Below are positions 1 to 8,104 of a stretch of 64,000 bases of DNA, piece by piece. The DNA comes from Pyxidicoccus sp. MSG2 (GTDB taxonomy: Bacteria; Myxococcota; Myxococcia; Myxococcales; Myxococcaceae), in NCBI RefSeq assembly GCF_026626705.1, contig NZ_JAPNKC010000001.1, positions 7,210,001 through 7,274,000 of the forward strand, given 5' to 3'. Position 1 is the stretch's first letter. Every line of letters begins with the position of its first letter. The notes under the pieces are model-generated. The model was not told the origin of the DNA. It saw only the letters and a list, made by a program, of their open reading frames with translations, and made no database searches. Position numbers and translations under genes: made by a program.

Positions 1-516
1 GCCTTCACGGCGCTGGTGGCGCGCATCCCCACGCTCCCGGAGAAAGACCCCACGGCCCATGCCGAGCTGAAGCGGATGTTCGCGGAGGACCAGGCGGACC
101 GCTCTCCGCCGCCGGCTTCTCCAGAAGCGTGGAAGGCCGTCACGGCGCGCGACGAGCAGCGCCGCGCGCGGGTGAAGGAACTGGTGGCAGCGGGCGAGCT
201 GAAGGAGGGCGCGGACTTCCTCGCCGCCGCGTTCATCTTCCAGCACGGCCACGCGCAGGAGGACTTCGCCATGGCGCGGGAGCTGGGCGCGGAGGCCGCG
301 CGCCGCGGTCACCCGGGCGGCCTGTGGATTGCCGCCGCCGCGTGGGACCGCTGGCTGATGAACGCCGAGCGGCCGCAGCGCTTCGGCACGCAGTACCGGG
401 GCGACCTGCAGACGAAGCAGATGAAGCTCTACCCGGTGGACCCGAGCGTCACCGACGAGGAGCGCGCACGCTGGGGCTTCCCTCCGCTCGCGGAGATTCC
501 CACCACACTGCGGTAG
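1..516 (+). CDS. DUF6624-like hypothetical protein (5' end missing)
   Basis: The frame is open to the left edge of the window, so the gene is probably truncated; a GTG at 16 is the first internal start. The C-terminal half has the pattern I associate with DUF6624: a helix with QHGHAQED, then a segment with AAAWDRWLM, PQRFGTQ and a tail with YPVDPSVTDEERARWG and PPLAE. The family has no established function. No signal peptide or membrane segment is visible in the part present. The gene ends about 50 bp before the convergent peroxiredoxin gene. Confidence 0.7.
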   Translation, partial: AFTALVARIPTLPEKDPTAHAELKRMFAEDQADRSPPPASPEAWKAVTARDEQRRARVKELVAAGELKEGADFLAAAFIFQHGHAQEDFAMARELGAEAARRGHPGGLWIAAAAWDRWLMNAERPQRFGTQYRGDLQTKQMKLYPVDPSVTDEERARWGFPPLAEIPTTLR

Positions 517-565
517 CCGGTGTCCCATCCGGGCCCGCCCGTGCCGGGCCCGGTGCCGGGAGCGT

Positions 566-1075
566 CTACTTCGCGGCGGACGCGCCCGTCGCCGCCTCAC
601 CCTCGCGGGCGAGCGTGCGGACCAGCTCCAGCGCGCGCCGCACGTGCTCGCCCACGCGCAGCTGCGACTCGAACGCGTGGCGGATGACACCCTTGCGGTC
701 CACCACGAAGGTGACGCGTCCGGGGATGAGCCCCAGCAGGGAAGGGGGCACGCCGAACGCGTCACGCACCTCGCCGCCCGCGTCGCTCAGCAGGACGAAG
801 GGCAGCCGGTGCTTCGTGGCGAAGCCCTCGTGCGACGTCACCGAGTCACCGCTGATGCCCACCACCTCCGCGCCCGCGGCCACGAAGTCCTCGTACTGGT
901 CCCTCAGGCTGCACGCCTGCGCGGTGCAGCCCGGCGAGTCATCCTTCGGGTAGAAGTAGACGACGAGCACCTTCTGCCCCACCAGGTCGCGCAGCCGCAC
1001 CGGCCGGTCTCCCGCGCCCTTCAGCGTGACATCGGGGACCGCATCGCCTTCCTTCAGCAGCTTCGACCGCGCCAT
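566..1075 (-). CDS. bcp: Peroxiredoxin, PrxQ/BCP family
   Basis: A 169-residue thioredoxin-fold protein that would reduce hydroperoxides in the cytoplasm with electrons from thioredoxin. The motif YPKDDSPGCTAQACSLRD carries the peroxidatic Cys (PGCT) and, five residues on, the resolving Cys (QAC), the arrangement of two-cysteine PrxQ enzymes. Downstream, GVIPGRVTF-like and FVVDRKGVIRH segments fit the C-terminal strands of the family. The length is usual. It is transcribed convergently with the preceding gene and divergently from the PTS operon. A second peroxidase of another family (tpx) lies at 36.3 kb. Confidence 0.93.
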   Translation of the reverse strand: MARSKLLKEGDAVPDVTLKGAGDRPVRLRDLVGQKVLVVYFYPKDDSPGCTAQACSLRDQYEDFVAAGAEVVGISGDSVTSHEGFATKHRLPFVLLSDAGGEVRDAFGVPPSLLGLIPGRVTFVVDRKGVIRHAFESQLRVGEHVRRALELVRTLAREGEAATGASAAK

Positions 1076-1599
1076 GACGCCTCCATCCGCCCCGGGACGT
1101 CACACCGGCGCGTGCGATCCGCTGGATGCTGAGGAGTGACTCACATGTCAATTCATTCGTGCCAGCAGGGCGTCAGCAGGGACCCAGGTGCGCCCCGGGG
1201 CGCGGCTTCGAGCCCACCTGCCGGGCGCACGGCTCTGGCGGGGTCATGCATGTCCCCTCTATCGTTCCAGTCCCGACTCGTTTAATAGGGCGCTTGCTTC
1301 CTTGCTGTACGGGCGGTGGGTCGGGGTGGGTGGGGTAAAGGCGACGGCGCGCATCGCGCATGTCTCAGTGGCATCCGATAAGGTGTGGGGGGAACGAAGT
1401 CGCTCCCCCGTCCGGCAGGCGACAGCCCTGCACGCGGCCGGACCCGAAATTCCGGGCATGGGAGCCACTGTCGTCTTACCTTTCGACACAGGAAGTGGGA
1501 GCGTGGGTCTGGGGTTCAGGGCGGAAACTTTCGCCGGAGTTGCGCAACGCGGCGTTCAGGCGTAGACCGCAAACTTCGGGGGGTTGGTCAGGAGCGGAC
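1076..1599. other. Intergenic region between bcp and the PTS operon
   Basis: About 520 bp without a convincing gene. The frame of EIIA stays open upstream, but its translation there is low-complexity and arginine-rich and does not resemble the family, so I treat it as leader. A minus-strand TTGACA at 1146-1151 could be a -35 box for bcp, but no clear -10 follows. The leader ends with AGGAG just before the EIIA start. I see no tRNA or riboswitch. Confidence 0.5.
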
Positions 1600-2022
1600 A
1601 TGGTCGGCCTCGTCGTCGCATCGCACGGGCGTCTAGCGGAGGAGCTGGTCTCCACCGCGGAGCAGATCGTGGGAAAGCTTCCCGCGGTGGCAACCTGCAA
1701 CATCGAGCCAGGGACTCCTGTCGAGGAGCTCCGCGCGAAGATGAAGCAGGCGGTTGCCCGCGTGGATGAGGGGGAAGGTGTCATCATCCTCGCGGACCTG
1801 TTCGGCGGCACTCCCTGCAAGGAGTCGCTGATGATGTGTCAGCGGATGAACCTGGAGGTCCTCGCCGGCGTCAACCTGCCCATGCTTCTCAAGGCGAACT
1901 CGCTCCGCAACGAGCAGTTGTCGCTTCCGGAGATGGCCAACCAGCTGGCTTCCCATGGCCAGCGCAACATCACCTGCGCATCCGCCCTGCTTCGCGAGGC
2001 CCAGCAGCAGCCGCGAACTTGA
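1600..2022 (+). CDS. PTS mannose-family EIIA component
   Basis: A 140-residue cytoplasmic phosphotransfer protein that takes phosphate from HPr. The N-terminus reads GLVVASHGRLAEEL, with the phosphorylated His at residue 9, and the middle has DLFGGTPCKES, the signature loop of mannose-type EIIA. The start was set at ATG 1600 because it gives the family's N-terminus and is preceded by AGGAG at proper spacing; a longer frame to 1360 is judged spurious. First gene of a tight EIIA-EIIB-EIIC-EIID-HPr-EI operon. Confidence 0.93.
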   Translation: MVGLVVASHGRLAEELVSTAEQIVGKLPAVATCNIEPGTPVEELRAKMKQAVARVDEGEGVIILADLFGGTPCKESLMMCQRMNLEVLAGVNLPMLLKANSLRNEQLSLPEMANQLASHGQRNITCASALLREAQQQPRT

Positions 2023-2055
2023 CGGGCCCGCGCGGGTCGGCGATTCGAGACTGCC

Positions 2056-2541
2056 GTGATCACCCTGGTCCGCGTCGACAACCGCCTCATCCATGGTCAG
2101 GTCGTCGAGGCCTGGCTGCCCTTCCTCAAGGTCTCCCGGGTCGTCGTCGCGGATGACGAGGCGGCTTCCAGCCCCCTCATCCGGGCGGCCATGGCCCTGG
2201 CCGTCCAGAGCGCCATCGAGGTGCAGATTCTCCCCCTGGCCCAGGTGGACTTCGCCGCCCTCTCCAAGGACGGGGTGCGCACCCTGGTGCTCCTGCGGGA
2301 CGTCGCGGCGGTGCCCTTCGCCTTCGCGCACGGCCTGTCCATGGACGAGCTGAACCTGGGCAACGTGCACTTCGGCACCGGGCGCCGGCAGGTGTCCCCG
2401 TCCGTCTTCCTGGCGGAGGCGGAGCTGAAGACGCTCCAGCAGGTGTCCGAGCAGGGCGTGCGCGTGGAGGCCCGCGCGGTGCCCTCGGAGAAGCCCGTGG
2501 AGTTGCTGGACCTCACCGACCGGTGGGCGAAGGCCGGGTGA
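2056..2541 (+). CDS. PTS mannose/sorbose-family EIIB component
   Basis: A 161-residue EIIB protein that carries phosphate from EIIA to the sugar. The N-terminal motif RVDNRLIHGQV holds the phosphorylated His at residue 13; the usual second Asp is Asn here, a mild substitution. HFGTGRRQVSPSVFL and the preceding segment fit the family's phosphate loop. It starts with GTG 33 bp after EIIA and ends 4 bp before EIIC. Confidence 0.93.
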   Translation: MITLVRVDNRLIHGQVVEAWLPFLKVSRVVVADDEAASSPLIRAAMALAVQSAIEVQILPLAQVDFAALSKDGVRTLVLLRDVAAVPFAFAHGLSMDELNLGNVHFGTGRRQVSPSVFLAEAELKTLQQVSEQGVRVEARAVPSEKPVELLDLTDRWAKAG

Positions 2542-2545
2542 GGAC

Positions 2546-3262
2546 GTGAGCGTCGTCTGGACCCAGGTGGCGCTCGCGGGGCTGTGGGGCGGACTGGTGG
2601 CCTTGGAGCGCAAGGCGTTCCTCCAGGCCATGCTGTCCCGCCCCCTCGTGGCCGCCACCATCATGGGGCTGTTGCTCGGGGACGTGCCCTCCGGTCTGGC
2701 CGTGGGGCTGCTCCTGGAGCTGTTCTTCCTGGGCACCGCCAACCTGGGCGCCGCGCTGCCGGAGAACGACACGCTGGCCGCCACCGGCACCAGCGCCGCC
2801 GCCGCCACCCTCACCACCGCCACCGGCGCGGGCTCCACACCGGCCATCTGGTCCCTTGCTGTATTGCTGTTCATCGGCCTGGGGCGGGTGGGGCGCCGGG
2901 GAGACCGGCTCCTGGAGGGCTACACGGCGCGGCTGGCCCGGGTGGCGCTGGCCTCGGCGGAGGCCGGCAACCTCACCCGCGCCGTCCGACAGAACCTGTG
3001 GGGCATGTGGCCGCACTTCGTGCTGTACGGCGCCCTCACGTCGCTGTGCGCGCTGGCGGGCTTCTTCGTGGAGCCCCTGCTGCAGGCGCTGCCCCCCCCG
3101 GTGGTGCGAGGGCTGGCGTGGGCCTGGCCGGCCATGGCCTCGGTGGCGGCCTCCCTCGCGGCGCAGGGCAGCCACGCCCGGCGCGCGCCCCTGTACGCGG
3201 CGCTGGGGGCGGCGGCGGTGACGGTGGCGGTGGTGCTCCTCCTCCTCCGGGAGGGCCGGTGA
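2546..3262 (+). CDS. PTS mannose/sorbose-family EIIC permease
   Basis: A 238-residue integral membrane protein, with several hydrophobic segments including LVAATIMGLLLGDVPSGLAV and GLLLELFFLGTANLGAALP, the latter typical of the mannose-type IIC. With EIID it would form the sugar channel in the inner membrane. It starts with GTG 4 bp after EIIB, and its stop overlaps the EIID start in the sequence GTGA, which suggests translational coupling. Substrate cannot be read from the sequence. Confidence 0.9.
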   Translation: MSVVWTQVALAGLWGGLVALERKAFLQAMLSRPLVAATIMGLLLGDVPSGLAVGLLLELFFLGTANLGAALPENDTLAATGTSAAAATLTTATGAGSTPAIWSLAVLLFIGLGRVGRRGDRLLEGYTARLARVALASAEAGNLTRAVRQNLWGMWPHFVLYGALTSLCALAGFFVEPLLQALPPPVVRGLAWAWPAMASVAASLAAQGSHARRAPLYAALGAAAVTVAVVLLLLREGR

Positions 3263-4026
3263 GCGCGTCCGAATGGCCCCTGCCGCCGTGGGTGCTGCTG
3301 CGCGTCTTCCTGCGCTCGCTCTTCCTCCAGGCGTCGTGGAACCCCAAGGGCATGCAGAACCTGGGGCTGGCCTACTCCGTCTACCCCGCCCTGGCGCACC
3401 TGTACCCGGACGGCGCCGCGCGCGAGGAGGCGGTGCGCCGCCACCTCGTCTTCTTCAACACCCACCCCTATGTGGCCGCGGCGATTGTGGGCGGGGTCGT
3501 CAACCACGAGGTGCGCATCGCCCGGGGGGAGGAGACGCCGGACAAGGTCGTGGCCTTCAAGGCCGCGCTGATGGGGCCGCTGGCGGCGCTGGGGGACGGC
3601 TTCTTCTGGCTGTCCCTCAAGCCGGCGGTGGGGGCGGTGAGCGCGGCCATGGTGCCGCTGCTGGGCGTGTGGGCGGTGCCCCTCTTCCTGGTGCTCTACA
3701 ATCTGGTGCACGTGCTCCTGCGCGTGCGGCTGTACTGGCTGGGCCTGTCCCTGGGAGACAGGCTGGTGGAGGCGGTGGCCCGGGCCAACCTCCCGTCACG
3801 GGGGGCGAAGCTGCGGGCGGTGGCGGCGACGAGCGCTGGCGGCCTGGCCGCCTGGCTGTCGGTGTCCTTCGGTACCAACGCGGGAGGGGCCCGTGCGCCC
3901 TTCCTGGCGGCCGGGTGTCTGGCCCTGGGGGTGGCGTCCTACGTGCTGGTCAGCCGTCGGGTGCCGAACTACGTGGTGCTCTACCTTGCCGCGGGGCTGG
4001 CCTGCGCGGCGGGGGCATTCCTTTAA
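3259..4026 (+). CDS. PTS mannose-family EIID permease
   Basis: A 255-residue membrane protein. SLFLQASWNPKGMQNLG near the N-terminus and FFNTHPYVAAAIVGG are recognisable IID features, and the C-terminal part has four to five hydrophobic segments. The start was placed at GTG 3259, overlapping the EIIC stop, because the family begins shortly before the ASWN motif; the long upstream extension of this frame lies inside EIIC in another frame and is not real. It pairs with EIIC to form the mannose-type transporter. Confidence 0.9.
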   Translation: MSASEWPLPPWVLLRVFLRSLFLQASWNPKGMQNLGLAYSVYPALAHLYPDGAAREEAVRRHLVFFNTHPYVAAAIVGGVVNHEVRIARGEETPDKVVAFKAALMGPLAALGDGFFWLSLKPAVGAVSAAMVPLLGVWAVPLFLVLYNLVHVLLRVRLYWLGLSLGDRLVEAVARANLPSRGAKLRAVAATSAGGLAAWLSVSFGTNAGGARAPFLAAGCLALGVASYVLVSRRVPNYVVLYLAAGLACAAGAFL

Positions 4027-4046
4027 GAAGAGAGGTGGGAGTCGCG

Positions 4047-4325
4047 ATGGCAACCGTGGCCGAAGGGACATACGAGATCATCAACGCGCTGGGGCTGCAC
4101 GCCCGGGCAGCGGCGCAGATGGTCAAGGTGGCCAACCGCTTCAAGAGCGAGGTCACCCTCGAGGCCCAGGGCCAGCGGGCCAATGCCAAGTCCATCATGG
4201 GGGTGCTGATGCTCGCGGCGGCCCAGGGGACCCAGGTGAAGGTGACGTGCAAAGGTGATGATGCCGACGCCTGCCTCCTGGAATTGGCAAAACTCATCGG
4301 GGACCGTTTCGGCGAGGCCCAGTGA
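4047..4325 (+). CDS. ptsH: HPr phosphocarrier protein
   Basis: A 92-residue phosphocarrier. The motif NALGLHARAAAQMVKVAN holds the His (residue 18) phosphorylated by EI. NAKSIMGVLMLAA contains a Ser at residue 49 in the position that HPr kinase modifies in other bacteria, though no hprK gene lies in this window. AGAGGTGGGAG precedes the ATG. It sits between EIID and EI in the same operon. Confidence 0.95.
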   Translation: MATVAEGTYEIINALGLHARAAAQMVKVANRFKSEVTLEAQGQRANAKSIMGVLMLAAAQGTQVKVTCKGDDADACLLELAKLIGDRFGEAQ

Positions 4326-4371
4326 CGGGTGAGAATGGGAACGCGGTAGAGCCACAGGAGAAGATGGGAAC

Positions 4372-6201
4372 GTGAGCAGCCAGGCCACCCCCACCCTGAG
4401 GTTGTTGGGCATCGGCGCCTCTCCCGGCGTGGCGGTGGGCCACGCCTTCATCCTGGACCGCAAGCGCATCCGCACCCCCAAGCTCCGGCTGGCCGAGGCC
4501 GAGGTCGAGCCCGAGCGGATGCGGATGAAGACGGCGATTGATTTGTCCGACCGCCAGCTCGCCGAGCTCAAGGACCAGATTACGCGCACCGAGGGCAGCG
4601 ACCACGCCCTCATCCTCGAAGCCCACCGGCTGATGCTCCACGACCCGATGCTCGTGGACGAGGTCAACCGGCTCATCATCGACGACCGCATCAACGCCGA
4701 GTGGGCCGTGCGGCGGGTGGCGCGTAAAATCAAGCACCTCTTCGACAACATCCCCGACGAGTACTTCCGCGAGCGCCGCTCGGACGTGGACTACGTCGCC
4801 GACCGCATCATCCGCAACCTGATGGGCCAGGTGGTGGACGAGGAGGTGGAGGTTCCGGCCGAGGCCATCGTCGTCGCGCACGACTTGTCCCCCGCGGACG
4901 CGGCGCTGATGGCGCGCAGCGGACGGGTGGCGGGCTTCGTCACGGACCTGGGCGGCCAGACGAGCCACACGGCGATTGTCGCGCGGGCGCGCGAGACGCC
5001 CGCGGTGGTGGGCGCCGGCCGGGCCAGCGAGCAGATTTCGCCGGGCGACCTGGTGGCCATGGACGGCATCCGGGGCGTCATCCTCGTCAACCCGTCCGAC
5101 GAGCAGCTTGCCGTCTTCCGCGAGGACCAGCGCCGCTACCAGGAGACCGAGCGGCTGGCGCTGACGACGAAGGACCTGCCGGCGGTGAGCACGGACAGCT
5201 ACCGCATCCGGCTCTACGGCAACATGGAGTTCCTGGAGGAAATCCCCTCCCTGCTGGCGCACGGCGCGGAGGGCATTGGCCTGTACCGCACCGAGTTCAT
5301 GTTCCTGGACCGGAAGACGGCGCCGACGGAGGAGGAGCACTACCGCGCCTACCGGCAGGTGCTGGAGGCCATGGGCGGGCGCCCCGTCACCATCCGCACG
5401 CTGGATTTGGGCGGCGACAAGGTGCCGGGCAAGACGAAGCACGAGAAGGAGCCCAACCCGGCCATGGGCCTGCGGGCCATCCGCTACTGCCTGTCCAACC
5501 GGGAGCTGTTCCGCACGCAATTGCGCGCCCTGTTGCGCGCCAGCGTGCACGGCAACCTGCGGCTGATGTTCCCGCTCATCTGCGGCGTGAGCGAATTGCG
5601 CGAGGCGCGCAGCGAGCTGGAGGCGTGCCGCACGGCGCTGGGCCGCGCGGGCGTGCCCGTGGGCAAGCGCTTCCCGGTGGGCATCATGGTGGAGACGCCG
5701 AGCGCGGCGATGATTGCCGACCGCCTGGCGCAGGAGGCGGACTTCTTCTCCATCGGGACGAACGACCTCATCCAGTACTCGCTGGCCATCGACCGCCAGA
5801 ACCGCGAGGTGGCCTACCTCTACCGGCCCCTGCACCTGTCCGTGCTGCGGCTCCTGAGGACCATCATCGACGCGGGCAAGGCGGCGAACATCCCGGTGTC
5901 CATGTGCGGCGAGATGGCGGGAGACCCGCTGTACACGCTCGTGCTGTTGGCGCTCGGCTTCGACGAGCTGTCGATGACGTCGGGGCAGATTCCGGTGGTG
6001 AAGCGCTTCATCCGCCGGGTGAGCCGCGGGGACGCCGTGGAGTTGCTGAAGGGCGCCATGGAGCTGACCACCGCGGAGGAAATCGAGCGCTACGTGCGCA
6101 CGGAGATGGACCGCCGCTTCGCGGAGGTCATGGAGCCGCCCTCCCACCCCGGCGAGCCCGAGCCCGCCGAGCACCAGCCCACGGACCGCACCACGGGCTG
6201 A
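4372..6201 (+). CDS. ptsI: Phosphoenolpyruvate-protein phosphotransferase (PTS enzyme I)
   Basis: A 609-residue cytoplasmic enzyme that transfers phosphate from PEP to HPr. The N-terminal half contains the swivelling domain with GGQTSHTAIVAR and its phosphorylated His (residue 199). The C-terminal TIM barrel has GIGLYRTEFMF, RTLDLGGDKVP, FFSIGTNDLIQYS and MCGEMAGDP with the catalytic Cys near 512. A GTG start is used because the ATG at 4364 runs into a stop after three codons. The proline-rich C-terminal tail of about 25 residues is an add-on. Last gene of the PTS operon, followed by a hairpin. Confidence 0.96.
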   Translation: MSSQATPTLRLLGIGASPGVAVGHAFILDRKRIRTPKLRLAEAEVEPERMRMKTAIDLSDRQLAELKDQITRTEGSDHALILEAHRLMLHDPMLVDEVNRLIIDDRINAEWAVRRVARKIKHLFDNIPDEYFRERRSDVDYVADRIIRNLMGQVVDEEVEVPAEAIVVAHDLSPADAALMARSGRVAGFVTDLGGQTSHTAIVARARETPAVVGAGRASEQISPGDLVAMDGIRGVILVNPSDEQLAVFREDQRRYQETERLALTTKDLPAVSTDSYRIRLYGNMEFLEEIPSLLAHGAEGIGLYRTEFMFLDRKTAPTEEEHYRAYRQVLEAMGGRPVTIRTLDLGGDKVPGKTKHEKEPNPAMGLRAIRYCLSNRELFRTQLRALLRASVHGNLRLMFPLICGVSELREARSELEACRTALGRAGVPVGKRFPVGIMVETPSAAMIADRLAQEADFFSIGTNDLIQYSLAIDRQNREVAYLYRPLHLSVLRLLRTIIDAGKAANIPVSMCGEMAGDPLYTLVLLALGFDELSMTSGQIPVVKRFIRRVSRGDAVELLKGAMELTTAEEIERYVRTEMDRRFAEVMEPPSHPGEPEPAEHQPTDRTTG

Positions 6202-6203
6202 CA

Positions 6204-6239
6204 GCCCGCCTCCCTCCCCACCGTGGGGGGAGGCAGGGC
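6204..6239 (+). terminator. Probable terminator after ptsI
   Basis: A GC-rich inverted repeat directly after the ptsI stop: GCCC plus a CCTCCCTCCCCA arm, a 3-nt loop, and TGGGGGGAGG plus GGGC. There is no T-tract, as is common in myxobacteria, so function is inferred from position at the operon end. Confidence 0.5.
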
Positions 6240-6336
6240 CCGCCCGCCCGGACGTGGGGCGGAGCGGGGGATGCCGGGGGCTTCCCACCATGCCCAGTTT
6301 TCCCCAGGACGCGCACACGACTCCGGGGGAGCGAGC

Positions 6337-6891
6337 ATGTTCAATCCAGCGAACATCCAGATGGGCATGACGGCGAGGGACCGGGACGGCGAGGTGGTGG
6401 GCACCGTCATCGCCGTGGACGCGGGGGGCTTCTTCGTCGGGAAGAGTCGCTACGTCACCCGAGACCTTCGCGTGGCCTTCACGGACGTGATGGACCTGGA
6501 CGGGGACGACGTCTACCTGCGCGAGGCCGTGTCGGACATGCCCGGCGTCAACCCGGAGGCCCTCTCCGATGCACGGCGGGGCGTGAAGGCCCCGGAGCGG
6601 GCCCTTCAGCACGACCTCACCGGAGGCCTGGGGCTGGAGCCGGGGGACCTGGAGCAGGCCCGCATGGACAGCGCGAAGTTCCAGGCGCATGGCCGGTACG
6701 AATTCGGACAGGGCACCACGGCGTACCCGGAGCGGGCGCACCGCGGGGACGACCTCGTCAGCGAGGTGGACCCGGCGGTGGTGGCGGTCCGGCAGCCGCC
6801 GGGGGCGGTGGAGCGGCGGGCCGCGCGGGACGAGGACGAGACGCCTCGCCGAGAGGCGCCGTCCGACGTGGACCCGAACACGCGCCGCTGA
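6337..6891 (+). CDS. PRC-barrel/DUF2171-like protein
   Basis: A 184-residue soluble protein. The first 65 residues, with MTARDRDGEVVGTVIAVD, a GGFFVGK turn and a VYLREA strand, match the small beta-barrel of PRC/DUF2171-type proteins. The rest is charged and probably disordered, rich in Arg, Asp and Pro. Start ATG 6337 follows GGGGGAG. No function is known for such proteins; some respond to stress. It is separate from the PTS operon and convergent with the MgtC gene. Confidence 0.65.
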   Translation: MFNPANIQMGMTARDRDGEVVGTVIAVDAGGFFVGKSRYVTRDLRVAFTDVMDLDGDDVYLREAVSDMPGVNPEALSDARRGVKAPERALQHDLTGGLGLEPGDLEQARMDSAKFQAHGRYEFGQGTTAYPERAHRGDDLVSEVDPAVVAVRQPPGAVERRAARDEDETPRREAPSDVDPNTRR

Positions 6892-6909
6892 GGCGCGGGC
6901 CGCTGCCGC

Positions 6910-7428
6910 TCATTCCCCGTCGAGGGGCGGGGACTCGGGGTGGATGGAGGCGGCGATGTCCTTGTCCGCCTTCAGCCCGCGCCGGGAGCGGTAGTGGTGG
7001 ATGGCGCGCTCCAGGGGGCGCAGGCCCACCAGGCACAGCATGGCGATGGCCATGGTGGTGGCCGCCGCCGTGAAGAAGCCCAGCCCCGCGGCCAGGCCCA
7101 CGGAGGCGGTGAGCCACAGGTTGGCCGCCGTCGTCAGCCCCCTCACCTGCCCGCCGTGGCGCAGGATGACGCCCGCGCCCAGGAAGCCGATGCCCACCAC
7201 CACCTGGCTGGCGATGCGGCCGATGTCACCCCGCGTGCCCTCGGGGGCGCCCGCGCCGAGCACCACCTCGATGAAGACGCTGGCGAGCGTGAAGCAGCAC
7301 GAGCCCAGGGACACGAGGATGTGGGTGCGCAGGCCGGCGTCCTGACCGCGCACCTCACGCTCCAGGCCCAGCACGCCGCCGAGCAGCGCCGCCAGGGCCA
7401 GCCTCAGGGCGATGGTCGTCTCGTCCAC
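6910..7428 (-). CDS. MgtC/SapB family membrane protein
   Basis: A 172-residue protein with four to five hydrophobic helices. GGVLGLEREVRGQDAGLRTH matches the MgtC signature, followed by SQVVVGIGFLGAGVILR and TTAANLWLTASVGLAAGLG, both typical. Short MgtC-like proteins lack the C-terminal ACT-like domain of Salmonella MgtC; this one has only a short charged tail. The family is linked to growth in low magnesium and to ATP-synthase control, but the role here is unknown. It lies 11 bp after the lipoprotein gene on the same strand. Confidence 0.9.
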   Translation of the reverse strand: MDETTIALRLALAALLGGVLGLEREVRGQDAGLRTHILVSLGSCCFTLASVFIEVVLGAGAPEGTRGDIGRIASQVVVGIGFLGAGVILRHGGQVRGLTTAANLWLTASVGLAAGLGFFTAAATTMAIAMLCLVGLRPLERAIHHYRSRRGLKADKDIAASIHPESPPLDGE

Positions 7429-7439
7429 GAGGGACGAGC

Positions 7440-8045
7440 CTACTCACCCAGCTCTATCTTCTCGTCCTTGTCCGCGTCGTTCAGTTGGGGATTGGGCAGC
7501 GTGTCCAGCGTGGCCCTCAGCAGCTTCGCGGAGGGCACCACGTAGGGGCGCACCTCTTCGCCCAATTCCTCGACGTACTGGGCCACGCGCTGCTCGTAGT
7601 CCTCGTCCTTGGAGCCCCAGCTCCCGCCGGCCTCGGCGGCCCAGACCTCTTCGCCGTCGCGGCAGCGCGTCAGCCGCGCCTTGACCGAGGCCTCCGCGCC
7701 GTCGTCCTTGCCCTTGAGCGTGATGCTCGGGTCCAGCCAGAGCACGCCCTCCACGCCCTCCACGCACAGGCCCTTGAAGGACGTGTCCCCGGGCCGGTCC
7801 TGCAGCGCCAGGTTGGACTTCACGATGAAGTCCCGGTTCTGGTTCACCCACTGGCGGGCCAGCAGGCTCCACAGCTCGCCCACCGCGGGGATGCCGTTCG
7901 GCAGCGGCTGCGTCACCACCACCAGCCGCTTCACCTGCTGCTTGTCCACCTGCTCGTAGTCGGGGCGCACCCGATGGCTCTTCACCGTGGAGCACGCGGA
8001 CAGCAGGCCCAGCCCGAGCACGGGCAACAGTCGCTTCGTGTTCAT
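7440..8045 (-). CDS. Lipoprotein of the MXAN_6521/LA_1396-like family
   Basis: A 201-residue predicted lipoprotein. The signal peptide MNTKRLLPVLGLGLLSACS has a lipobox with Cys 18. The start is ATG 8045, since an upstream in-frame extension has no signal-like character. The mature part contains VKRLVVVTQPLP and ends with an acidic DADKDEKIELGE tail. From memory it resembles a family named after M. xanthus MXAN_6521, whose function is not known. It follows the RND transporter gene by about 60 bp and is probably co-transcribed with it. Confidence 0.75.
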   Translation of the reverse strand: MNTKRLLPVLGLGLLSACSTVKSHRVRPDYEQVDKQQVKRLVVVTQPLPNGIPAVGELWSLLARQWVNQNRDFIVKSNLALQDRPGDTSFKGLCVEGVEGVLWLDPSITLKGKDDGAEASVKARLTRCRDGEEVWAAEAGGSWGSKDEDYEQRVAQYVEELGEEVRPYVVPSAKLLRATLDTLPNPQLNDADKDEKIELGE

Positions 8046-8104
8046 GTCCCTCTCTCCCAGCCCCCTTCGTGCGAAGGGGGCCTCCTTCAAGCACACCGTG
8101 GCTT

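Noticed and set aside
1195..1225. TTCGAGCCC resembling a tRNA T-loop
   Set aside because: No matching T-stem, acceptor or anticodon arm around it.
1360..1599. 80-codon N-terminal extension of EIIA
   Set aside because: It lacks similarity to the family, and a proper ribosome site precedes ATG 1600.
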